Source: CAZRHR01 sp964599915
GTDB lineage: Bacteria; Bacteroidota; Bacteroidia; CAIKAF01
NCBI GenBank assembly: GCA_964599915.1
Contig: CAZRHR010000110.1
Span: 1 to 5,582 of the forward strand
Direction of reading: 5' to 3'
Length of the DNA stretch: 5,582 nt
Shown here: piece after piece, positions 1 to 5,527 of the stretch
How positions within the stretch are numbered: position 1 is the stretch's first letter
Layout: each line of letters opens with the position of its first letter
The notes under the pieces: generated by a model
Database searches by the model: none
What the model was told of the DNA's origin: nothing
The model's input: only the letters and a program-made list of their open reading frames with translations
Translations under genes and position numbers: made by a program

Positions 1-418
1 ATTGATGGGCTTTCCCTAACGCCAAATCCAATCCAATCCCCAAGTGTGGATTAAGCTTCGCTGCGCGCTCCAAAAACGCCAAAGCCCTGAATTTTTCCTG
101 GTGGCGCAAGTAACATTCTCCGATTTTGAAATTCAGTTCAGCATGGTTTCCATTGAATTGGTAGGCTTGCAAATAAAAGGGCAGGGCCATGCTGTACCCA
201 TTCTCATGTCCATAATAATAGCGGTCTCCTTGTTCAATGGCCGATAAAGCCATCTTCAATCCTTTTCTGGATTCCGGAAAATTATCCTTGGTAAACTCGA
301 TATTCACCTGTCCATGCAAGGCGGTGTAACTAGAAATTAATCCCATAATGACCCCGACACTCCACCCAAAAAGCAGGTTAATCAAACCCCTACAAGCGCC
401 AATATTTTTATTTTTCAT
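1..418 (-). CDS. Secreted TPR protein, N-terminal part (probably OmpA/PD40-type), truncated by window edge
   Basis: An open frame starts with ATG at 418 and stays open for 139 codons to the left edge, so the 3' end is missing. Residues about 11-30 are hydrophobic (GLINLLFGWSVGVIMGLISS), followed by YTALHGQ, which fits a signal peptide cleaved before QVNIEF. Residues about 56-126 form two tetratricopeptide-like helical pairs, with ALPFYLQAYQFNGNHAELNF and then KIGECYL ... ALAFLERAAKLNP. This wording is typical of the N-terminal TPR region of Bacteroidota envelope proteins that continue with PD40 beta-propeller repeats and a C-terminal OmpA peptidoglycan-binding domain (PorE-like, type IX secretion associated). 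That continuation is inferred from the family, not seen. The gene starts 16 bases after the NlpC/P60 stop on the same strand, so co-transcription is likely. No clear ribosome binding site is visible, as is usual in this phylum. Confidence 0.75.
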   Translation of the reverse strand, partial: MKNKNIGACRGLINLLFGWSVGVIMGLISSYTALHGQVNIEFTKDNFPESRKGLKMALSAIEQGDRYYYGHENGYSMALPFYLQAYQFNGNHAELNFKIGECYLRHQEKFRALAFLERAAKLNPHLGIGLDLALGKAHQ

Positions 419-434
419 GTCTTTTTGATCATTG

Positions 435-965
435 CTATGAGGGAATTCGTCCGAATCCAGCCCAAGATTTAAGGTAATAAGGAGAAGAAAGATGGTCTAC
501 CCGCACCCCGGACGAGGTACTGGCGTGAACAAAATGTTGTGAATCGAGCAACAATCCCACATGAGAAACTTTAGGACCTCGAATTTTAAAAAACACCAGG
601 TCTCCAGCGGCCTGTTTTCCTTTTTCCACGGGCTTTGCCCAATCAAACTGTTCACGGCTACTGCGTGGGGCTTGTTTACCCCAAACCACGCGAATCATTT
701 CTTGCACGAAACCACTGCAATCCACGCCTTTTTGCGTAGTTCCACCCATTTGATAAGGCGTACCTAACCATGGAGTAGCGGCTTTGATTAAGGCTTTATG
801 GGCGCCCGGTTCTAAGGCGAAGCCCCCCATAGAAATTTGTCCAGATGGACGCACCGCGGATTGTTTGGATTTACAACCTGCCAGTCCTCCGGCGAGCGCC
901 AAAAGGAAAAACATGTATATCCAGTGGTAATAAACAAAGAGGTAAAACGATTTCAACTTGGCCAC
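435..965 (-). CDS. NlpC/P60 family cell-wall hydrolase, lipoprotein
   Basis: This 176-residue protein is a predicted peptidoglycan endopeptidase that cuts stem-peptide bonds in the periplasm. The N-terminus is hydrophobic and ends in a lipobox, LAGC, with lipidated Cys31, so it should be membrane anchored. The NlpC/P60 domain spans about residues 58-175. The catalytic cysteine is Cys83 in VDCSGF, the histidine is His135 in SHVGLLL, and the third polar residue is probably His147 in FVHAS. The region around PRSSREQF and GDLVFF is also typical. The start is uncertain: the codon at 965 is GTG, a TTG lies at 956, and the first ATG is at 914, inside the signal sequence. A TAA stop four codons upstream of the GTG rules out a longer form. 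GTG or TTG is preferred because the ATG would leave a signal peptide without a basic N-region. The gene is divergent from uvrC and upstream of the TPR gene. Confidence 0.9.
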   Translation of the reverse strand: MAKLKSFYLFVYYHWIYMFFLLALAGGLAGCKSKQSAVRPSGQISMGGFALEPGAHKALIKAATPWLGTPYQMGGTTQKGVDCSGFVQEMIRVVWGKQAPRSSREQFDWAKPVEKGKQAAGDLVFFKIRGPKVSHVGLLLDSQHFVHASTSSGVRVDHLSSPYYLKSWAGFGRIPS

Positions 966-969
966 TGAC

Positions 970-977
970 CAAATTTA
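970..977 (-). promoter_or_regulatory. Candidate -7 box for the NlpC/P60 gene
   Basis: On the minus strand the bases read TAAATTTG, an exact match to the Bacteroidota -7 consensus TAnnTTTG. No TTTG-like -33 box is found at the usual distance, so the call is weak. If it is used, transcription would begin close to the GTG at 965, implying either a leaderless message or a start at TTG 956 or ATG 914. Confidence 0.3.
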
Positions 978-990
978 AGCTGCATTATCA

Positions 991-1020
991 TTTCACTGGC
1001 CATTTTAAAACCTATGTTTT
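991..1020 (+). promoter_or_regulatory. Candidate uvrC promoter
   Basis: TTTC at 991-994 and TATGTTTT at 1013-1020, separated by 18 bases, each differ by one base from the Bacteroidota -33 (TTTG) and -7 (TAnnTTTG) consensus. Initiation would fall some 25 bases upstream of the uvrC ATG. The site lies in the 85-base divergent gap shared with the NlpC/P60 gene. Confidence 0.3.
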
Positions 1021-1050
1021 CCATGGTTTGTTGTTAATTTCGACCAGGCT

Positions 1051-2856
1051 ATGGAAGTTGAAGGAAAAATACAGGAGATTTTAAAAGCATTACCGGAGAC
1101 ACCGGGAGTATATCGCTTTTATGATGAGAAGCAAAGCCTGCTCTATGTGGGCAAAGCCAAAAATTTAAAGCACAGGGTCAGTTCCTATTTTCACAAACAA
1201 CACCACGACAGTGGACGCATCCGTTTAATGGTAAAATTGGTTCGCGACATTCAAATCATGGTCGTAGAAACAGAATTGGACGCGTTACTGCTCGAAAACA
1301 ACCTCATTAAAGAGCAAAAACCCAGGTTCAATGTGATGTTGCGGGACGATAAGACCTATCCCTGGATTTGCATTACCAATGAGCCTTTTCCCCGTGTTTT
1401 TCCCACCCGCAGAAAACTCAATGACCAAGATGAGTATTTCGGCCCTTACGCATCCATTAAAATGATGCGAAATGTACTGGATCTCATTAAACAACTTTAT
1501 CCCTTGCGCTCCTGTCGTTTACAGTTACAGGAAAAAGCCATCCGAGAGGGGAAATTCAAAGTCTGCCTGGAATATCACTTGGGAAATTGCAAAGCGCCTT
1601 GCGTGGGTTTGCAGGAAGAAGTGGCGTATCAATTAATGATTCAGGATATTCGAGAAATTATTCGCGGACGAACCGGGAGTTTAATTCGGCTTCTAAAAAC
1701 CCGCATGATAGGCCATGCCGAAAAATATGAGTATGAACAGGCCCAAGATTTAAAGGAACGGATTGCCATGTTGGAGCAATATCGCTCTAAATCTGTGGTG
1801 GTAGGTCAAGACGTTGGAGATTGCGATGTGTTTACGGTGGCAGAAGAAGGCAGCCATGTCTATGTCAATTATTTACAAGTAATTGAAGGCGCAGTGGTCC
1901 AAGGACACACCTTGGATTTAAAACGAAAAATGGAAGAAACGCCGGAAGAAATTCTCGCGCTCGCCATATTTGAATTGCGCAGGAAATTTAAATCGACGGC
2001 CAAAGAGCTGGTGGTAGACCGGATGCCGGAAGTTCAAATCCCCGGTTTAAAATACCATGTGGCCCAACGTGGGGACAAAAAAATGCTCTTGGATTTATCC
2101 AACCGAAACCTACGTTTTCACATCCAAGATCAATGGAGTCGCATGGCCATTAAAGACCCGGAAGCCCATACCATGCGGGTTTTGGAAACCATGCAAAAAG
2201 ACTTGCGGCTCCCAAAACTGCCTCACCATATCGAGTGTTTCGACAACTCAAATTTTCAAGGTTCGTTTCCCGTTTCCGCCATGGTGCTGTTTCGGGATGG
2301 AAAACCATCTAAAAAAGAATATCGCCATTACAATGTAAAAACGGTGGAGGGCCCCAACGATTTCGCCACCATGGAAGAGGCTTTAACACGCAGATATGGA
2401 CGATGCATTGAGGAAAACGAACCCCTGCCGGATTTGGTGGTGGTGGATGGTGGAAAAGGACAGTTATCGGCAGCTGTGGCGGTGTTTGATGCTTTAGGCT
2501 TGCGGGGAAAAGTGAGCCTAATTGGTATCGCGAAGCGGCTGGAAGAAATTTATTTTCCGGGCGACCCATTGCCATTGTACATCGACAAGCGCTCAGAATC
2601 GCTCAAAGTCATTCAGCACATGCGCAATGAAGCACACCGCTTTGGCATTACCCATTATAGAAGCAGACACCGAAAAGCCCTGACTAAATCTGCCCTAGAA
2701 GATATTCCGGGGGTAGGTTCAGCCACCATAGAAAAATTAATGAAGGAATTTAAATCGGTAAAACGGTTAAGAGAGGCGAAGCTGGAAGATATCGGTGCAG
2801 TCATTGGACAAAAAAAGGCAGAAGTGGTGGTTCAATTTCTGCTGGACCATCCCTAA
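1051..2856 (+). CDS. uvrC: UvrC, excinuclease ABC subunit C
   Basis: This 601-residue protein is the nuclease of UvrABC nucleotide excision repair, cutting on both sides of a DNA lesion in the cytoplasm. The N-terminal GIY-YIG domain (about 14-95) has Tyr21 (GVY), Tyr32 in LLYVGKAKNLKHR, Arg42 and metal-binding Glu82 in LLLENNLIK; it makes the 3' cut. Four cysteines, Cys155, Cys172, Cys180 and Cys184, match the iron-sulfur cluster motif reported for UvrC. A UVR domain for UvrB contact lies at about 212-247. The C-terminal RNase H-like domain makes the 5' cut and keeps the DDH triad: Asp398 (CFDNSN), Asp466 (VVVDGGKGQ) and His529 (RNEAHRF). Helix-hairpin-helix DNA binding is at about 546-598 (DIPGVG). 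Length and all domains are normal for the family. ATG 1051 gives the standard N-terminus. It appears monocistronic. Confidence 0.98.
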   Translation: MEVEGKIQEILKALPETPGVYRFYDEKQSLLYVGKAKNLKHRVSSYFHKQHHDSGRIRLMVKLVRDIQIMVVETELDALLLENNLIKEQKPRFNVMLRDDKTYPWICITNEPFPRVFPTRRKLNDQDEYFGPYASIKMMRNVLDLIKQLYPLRSCRLQLQEKAIREGKFKVCLEYHLGNCKAPCVGLQEEVAYQLMIQDIREIIRGRTGSLIRLLKTRMIGHAEKYEYEQAQDLKERIAMLEQYRSKSVVVGQDVGDCDVFTVAEEGSHVYVNYLQVIEGAVVQGHTLDLKRKMEETPEEILALAIFELRRKFKSTAKELVVDRMPEVQIPGLKYHVAQRGDKKMLLDLSNRNLRFHIQDQWSRMAIKDPEAHTMRVLETMQKDLRLPKLPHHIECFDNSNFQGSFPVSAMVLFRDGKPSKKEYRHYNVKTVEGPNDFATMEEALTRRYGRCIEENEPLPDLVVVDGGKGQLSAAVAVFDALGLRGKVSLIGIAKRLEEIYFPGDPLPLYIDKRSESLKVIQHMRNEAHRFGITHYRSRHRKALTKSALEDIPGVGSATIEKLMKEFKSVKRLREAKLEDIGAVIGQKKAEVVVQFLLDHP

Positions 2857-2903
2857 GCCACTGAAAGAAAACAAAAGACGAGGTAAAGAGATGCACCTTG
2901 GCC

Positions 2904-2934
2904 TTTGTACCACATTTTATCCCAAGTAAGATTT
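2904..2934 (+). promoter_or_regulatory. Weak candidate promoter for ilvE
   Basis: TTTG at 2904-2907 is followed after 19 bases by TAAGATTT at 2927-2934. The first box and spacing fit the Bacteroidota pattern, but the second matches TAnnTTTG at only four of six fixed positions. It lies in the 150-base gap after uvrC, which otherwise shows no gene and no clear terminator hairpin. Confidence 0.2.
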
Positions 2935-3006
2935 TTGAAAAAAAACTTAAGGGTGTAGGTGAACCTAAACTTGACTGGTTATCTTAGCCCTGATTTTATT
3001 TTTCCA

Positions 3007-4068
3007 ATGTCAGCATCCATTCTTACGCAAAAAACCACTCAATCTCGCCTTTCCACTGTGGATTGGGACAACCTTCCTTTTGGCCAAATCAAGTCAGACC
3101 ACATGTTGGTGAGCGATTTCGATGGAAAAGAATGGAGCGCGCCAACCATTATGCCTTATGGACCCATGTCTATGGATCCGGCCATGTCTGCTTTGCATTA
3201 TGGGCAGAGCATCTTTGAAGGACTAAAGGCATATCGTGGTGAAGACCAGCGTATTCGTATATTTAGACCGGAAGCCAATGCGGCCAGGCTGAACGCCTCC
3301 GCCTTGCGGATGTGTATGGCACAATTTCCAGAAGAGCTCTTTTTAGAAGGGCTTTATGCGTTGATATCTTTAGACGAAAAATGGGTATCTGACCGACCCG
3401 GCTATTCTTTATATATTCGGCCCTTCATGTTTGCCACGGAGGCCTATTTAGGCATCAAGCCGTCTGAAACATTTCGTTTTGCCATCATCACCTCTCCTGT
3501 GGGCGCTTATTATCAGGGCGCCATCAAGGTAAAGGTAGAAACAGAATTTACCCGCGCAGCACAAGGAGGAACAGGGGCCGCCAAAGCAGCCGGCAACTAC
3601 GCTGCATCCCTTTACCCAGCCAAACTTGGACAGGAAAAAGGGTACCGCCAACTTATTTGGACTGATGCAGCGGAGCACCGCTACATTGAAGAATCGGGTA
3701 CCATGAATTTATTTGTGGTTATGGATGGTGTTTTGGTGACGCCTCCATTGGACAGTGGTACCATTTTACCCGGGATTACAAGAGATTCCATTTTAACCAT
3801 TGCCCGTTCTTGGGGCATGGCCATTGAAGAAAGAAAAATCGAGGTCACCGAACTAAGAGACGCCATTCAAGACCAACGCGTCACCGAACTTTTTGGCGCC
3901 GGAACAGCAGCGACCATTGCTCAAATTGAACTGATTCACATCCTTGGAGAAGACTTCCCATTGCCTCCCGCAGATGACCGGCCTTTTTCCAATAAAATTG
4001 CGGTCTATCTGGATGACCTTAAGTTCGGTCGGGTGTCCGATCCGTTTGGTTGGGTAAAAACCCTTTGA
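3007..4068 (+). CDS. ilvE: Branched-chain amino acid aminotransferase (class IV PLP enzyme)
   Basis: The product transfers the amino group between glutamate and the keto acids of leucine, isoleucine and valine in the cytoplasm, the last step of their synthesis and first of their breakdown. From ATG 3007 it is 353 residues, the usual size of the long (eukaryote-like) BCAT group. The frame can be extended to a GTG at 2959, but that adds 16 residues before the conserved opening TVDWDNLPFGQIKSDHM (about 18-33), so the ATG is preferred. The PLP-binding lysine is Lys193 in AAKAAGNYAAS. Glu229 in EESGTMNLFVV contacts the cofactor ring. PGITRDS (255-261) and FGAGTAAT (296-303) supply phosphate and substrate contacts, and the family motif HYGQSIFEGLKAYRG sits at 64-78. 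No ilvCDBN or leu genes are adjacent here, so it stands alone as is common in Bacteroidota. Its stop is 2 bases from that of the convergent PqiA-domain gene. Confidence 0.95.
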   Translation: MSASILTQKTTQSRLSTVDWDNLPFGQIKSDHMLVSDFDGKEWSAPTIMPYGPMSMDPAMSALHYGQSIFEGLKAYRGEDQRIRIFRPEANAARLNASALRMCMAQFPEELFLEGLYALISLDEKWVSDRPGYSLYIRPFMFATEAYLGIKPSETFRFAIITSPVGAYYQGAIKVKVETEFTRAAQGGTGAAKAAGNYAASLYPAKLGQEKGYRQLIWTDAAEHRYIEESGTMNLFVVMDGVLVTPPLDSGTILPGITRDSILTIARSWGMAIEERKIEVTELRDAIQDQRVTELFGAGTAATIAQIELIHILGEDFPLPPADDRPFSNKIAVYLDDLKFGRVSDPFGWVKTL

Positions 4069-4070
4069 GA

Positions 4071-4604
4071 TTATTTTCTCTTTGATATTAAGACGGTTAA
4101 CTGCGCAGCCAGGGTAGAAAGTACCACATAAAAGGCGAACAAATACAAGCCTGTTCCAGCTATCGCTTTTACCATTACTTGGCTATTGATGCTCATGAAT
4201 GCGATGGTGATACCCACCATAAACACATCGGCCATGGCCCATTTTCCAATGTAAAATACCATAGAGGCACTTTTTTGCCCAATAGATTTTTGCGGTAAGG
4301 CCAACCCAAGGGTCAACAATATCGTTTTGAGTAAAGGCACAACCCCTGCAAAAAACAAAATCAAAGCCGCCAGCACTTTATGTTCTTGCTCCCATAATTC
4401 TTGAATAGAGCCCAGAATACTCAGCGTTTTCTCTTGAGACATGGCCCCGGCAAACAAGGCCATAATACCCGACTGACCTGCACCAAACTTGATGGTAAGC
4501 ACCGGCAATAAAACCGCTGGAATCCAAATGGCCACGGATCCTACATGCATGCCTAAAGCAAAAAGCCGAAGCAGGGTAGCGCGTGAAAGTCGGGAAGAAG
4601 TCAT
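4071..4604 (-). CDS. Single-domain PqiA-family membrane protein
   Basis: This 177-residue inner-membrane protein has a paraquat-inducible protein A domain. In proteobacteria PqiA works with MCE-type PqiB in envelope lipid transport and stress defence; no PqiB or MCE gene is visible here, so the exact role is unknown. Four membrane segments are apparent at about 13-38, 76-103, 122-140 and 148-173. The family signature is GKWAMADVFMVGI (120-132), followed by the conserved AGTGLYLFAFYVVLS. Only one PqiA domain is present, where E. coli PqiA has two; single-domain versions are common in Bacteroidota. The frame opens at a TTG (4622), but that codon overlaps the -7 promoter box, so ATG 4604 is chosen. 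The segment before it has little family-like character. The gene is convergent with ilvE. Confidence 0.85.
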   Translation of the reverse strand: MTSSRLSRATLLRLFALGMHVGSVAIWIPAVLLPVLTIKFGAGQSGIMALFAGAMSQEKTLSILGSIQELWEQEHKVLAALILFFAGVVPLLKTILLTLGLALPQKSIGQKSASMVFYIGKWAMADVFMVGITIAFMSINSQVMVKAIAGTGLYLFAFYVVLSTLAAQLTVLISKRK

Positions 4605-4619
4605 AGGAACTGTTTTGCT

Positions 4620-4649
4620 CAAAATTAAAGGTTTATGTCCGCATCCAAA
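4620..4649 (-). promoter_or_regulatory. Promoter of the PqiA-domain gene
   Basis: On the minus strand TTTG (4646-4649) is followed after 18 bases by TAATTTTG (4620-4627). Both boxes match the Bacteroidota -33 and -7 consensus exactly and the spacing is near the usual 19. Initiation would be near 4612, giving a leader of about 8 bases before ATG 4604. No -35/-10 of the sigma-70 enterobacterial type is needed. Confidence 0.55.
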
Positions 4650-4790
4650 GCTTAGGGTAAGGAAAATTAAAGAGGAGGATGCATTGAAACAGGAAATTGA
4701 GCAAGGCTAACAAAAGCCAAAGGTCGGAAAACGTTCATGGGTAAGGGAAAACGATGTTGCTCAACTGGTGTTGTAATTGGGCTCTTAGGC
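4650..4790. other. Intergenic stretch with no recognisable gene
   Basis: Neither strand shows a reading frame that resembles a protein, a tRNA or a terminator hairpin. A plus-strand frame that ends at 4710 is mostly antisense to the PqiA-domain gene and has no family character. The stretch separates the conserved genes on the left from the decayed transposase and restriction-like remnant on the right. Confidence 0.5.
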
Positions 4791-4932
4791 TTATTCGTTC
4801 ATCAACCCATAAGCACCAGTATCATATTCTTCCAAATGCGTTGGATTGAAAACTAAGGATTTGTCTAAGTTGTTAAAAACACCCCAACAACCCGGCAAAC
4901 GCTTTCTCTAATTTTTCTTTGGTGAACTTCAT
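4791..4932 (-). pseudogene. Short relic, possibly of a type I restriction HsdR subunit start
   Basis: ATG at 4932 opens a 19-codon frame reading MKFTKEKLEKAFAGLLGCF and then stops. From memory of the family, this resembles the first residues of Bacteroidota HsdR-like type I restriction subunits, which begin with a very similar MKFTEEKLE..F.ELLG pattern. After a +1 frame change a second piece continues, NNLDKSLVFNPTHLEEYDTG followed by AYGLMNE and a TAA at 4791; I do not recognise this second piece and it may come from another gene. The ATG overlaps the stop of the transposase C-terminal fragment (ATGA), suggesting that an intact ancestor was translationally coupled to the transposase. The rest of any HsdR gene is absent, so this would be a deletion remnant. 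The assignment is tentative. Confidence 0.35.
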
Positions 4933-5132
4933 TTGATATAAAATTTATCGTTTATCCATTTTGCAGGATTGTTAATGATGTAATCCGATATGGTCTGGTA
5001 GGATTTTTCATTACGGATGATGTGTTCCCAATAATTACGTTGCCACAATTTTCCATTGAATGGTATCCATCCCATTGTTTTTACACCACGGATATATTCA
5101 TTGGTGGTCATTGTTTTAAACCATTGCACCAC
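4929..5132 (-). pseudogene. REP-associated tyrosine transposase (RAYT), C-terminal fragment
   Basis: The 67-residue frame opens at a GTG and carries the C-terminal half of a Y1/IS200-like RAYT: VVQWFKTMTTNEYIRGVK, GWIPFNGKLWQRNYWEHIIR, then NEKSYQTISDYIINNPAKW. The likely nucleophile is the tyrosine of YIINNP (residue 51 of the fragment), which in the family forms the 5'-phosphotyrosine link with cleaved REP DNA. The HUH half lies upstream at 5189-5524 in another frame (offset by 2). Removing one base from the five-G run at 5141-5145 joins this fragment to an upstream frame as GEHVGSPLHRVVQWFKT, the usual linker of the family, so coding similarity really begins before the GTG. A fragment without the HUH motif should be inactive. 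Its TGA overlaps the ATG of the HsdR-like relic. Confidence 0.8.
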
Positions 5133-5137
5133 CCGAT

Positions 5138-5164
5138 GTAGGGGGCGAACCTACGTGTTCGCCC
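5138..5164 (+). repeat. REP unit 1
   Basis: The unit has foot GTAG, stem arms GGGCGAAC and GTTCGCCC, and loop CTACGT. One extra G follows the foot, making it 27 bases rather than 26. It is the only unit on the plus strand, so it is read inverted by the transposase gene, where it encodes GEHVGSP(L). The extra G throws the frame. Confidence 0.85.
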
Positions 5165-5166
5165 AG

Positions 5167-5192
5167 GAGCGAACACGTAGGTTCGCCCCTAC
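5167..5192 (-). repeat. REP unit 2
   Basis: The unit has foot GTAG, arms GGGCGAAC and GTTCGCTC, and loop CTACGT; one stem pair is G-T instead of G-C. The TAG that ends the HUH fragment (5189-5191) is part of the GTAG foot of this unit. It is absent from the simple direct-inverted pair arrangement I would expect for the gene and may be a later insertion. Confidence 0.85.
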
Positions 5193-5524
5193 ATCGTGTT
5201 CGCATTGTCATTATTCGAATCAGGGCAGACACGCAGGTCTGCCCCTACGTTTTCCAAAATGCCATGAAAATGGTTTGGCATAACAATCATTTCGTGGCAA
5301 CGGATATCTGCAAATTTTTTTTCCAATTCATCATACCATTTATCAACCATATGGCCCGCATCATTTAATATCATTTCCCCATTGACCACATCACCAAATC
5401 TACACATCCTGTCCTGACAACAAATGGTAATAAAATACAATCCCGCCTGCGAATAATCGTATCCTTTCAGGCGGATAGACCTGCGGTGGTGGATATTGGG
5501 ATGGTATTTTGATTTGTTGTTCAT
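5189..5524 (-). CDS. REP-associated tyrosine transposase (RAYT), N-terminal HUH fragment
   Basis: The 111-residue frame starts at ATG 5524 and matches the N-terminal half of Bacteroidota RAYTs: RRSIRLKGYDYSQAGLYFIT, ILNDAGHMV, then CHEMIVMPNHFHGIL. The HUH motif is His85-Phe-His87, which binds the metal for single-strand cleavage. RAYTs are domesticated relatives of IS200/IS605 TnpA that act on REP hairpins. From residue 93 the protein is encoded by a REP unit (VGADLRVCP), and it ends at a TAG provided by the GTAG foot of the next REP. The tyrosine half is found at 4929-5132 in another frame, so two net +1 shifts split the gene. It is annotated as an open frame but is almost certainly part of a pseudogene; a free HUH domain without tyrosine should not cleave. 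Its ATG overlaps the TGA of an upstream duplicate. Confidence 0.8.
   Translation of the reverse strand: MNNKSKYHPNIHHRRSIRLKGYDYSQAGLYFITICCQDRMCRFGDVVNGEMILNDAGHMVDKWYDELEKKFADIRCHEMIVMPNHFHGILENVGADLRVCPDSNNDNANTM
5217..5271. repeat. Direct repeat copy A of the HUH/REP module
   Basis: These 55 bases recur at 5528-5582 with one difference (C at 5234, T at 5545). They cover the codons from the HUH motif (HFHGILEN) through the REP unit to PDS. The spacing is 311 bases. On the minus strand the difference is CTG against CTA, both leucine. Confidence 0.95.
5223..5248 (-). repeat. REP unit 3, in frame within the transposase
   Basis: The unit has foot GTAG, perfect 8-base arms GGGCAGAC and GTCTGCCC, and loop CTGCGT. 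It is read in frame as VGADLRVCP directly after the HUH motif. Compared with units 1 and 2, the two middle stem positions are AG paired with CT instead of GA paired with TC, so pairing is kept. Confidence 0.9.
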
Positions 5525-5527
5525 TTA

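Larger units (their letters stand above)
5134..5196. repeat. REPIN-like long inverted repeat inside the transposase gene
   Basis: Two REP units face each other head to head. The left arm (5134-5162, 29 bases) and right arm (5169-5196, 28 bases) are perfectly complementary except for one unpaired G in the left arm, where the run is GGGGG instead of GGGG. The loop is CCAGGA. The palindrome extends four bases outside the GTAG/CTAC feet (CGAT and ATCG). The single-stranded form could fold into a long hairpin or cruciform. It separates the HUH and tyrosine halves of the transposase. Confidence 0.9.

Noticed and set aside
2309..2575. Minus-strand open frame of 88 codons inside uvrC
   Set aside because: It is a shadow of the strongly conserved UvrC nuclease domain, proline-rich because of antisense GGN codons.
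2971..2999. TTGACT, 17 bases, TTTTAT before ilvE, resembling an enterobacterial sigma-70 promoter
   Set aside because: Bacteroidota use different boxes, and initiation would fall on or after the ATG. Probably chance in an AT-rich stretch.
2959..3006. Extension of ilvE to a GTG at 2959
   Set aside because: It adds 16 residues not seen in the family; ATG 3007 gives the usual length and N-terminus.
4489..4710. Plus-strand open frame of 73 codons
   Set aside because: Most of it is antisense to the PqiA-domain gene, it has no family features, and the tail is low-complexity charged sequence.
5134..5196. Rho-independent terminator reading of the long palindrome
   Set aside because: No T-run follows on either strand, and the arms match the REP units elsewhere in the window.
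5056..5283. Plus-strand open frame of 75 codons across the REP region
   Set aside because: It is the antisense of the transposase fragments and REP palindromes; its codons come from repeat DNA.
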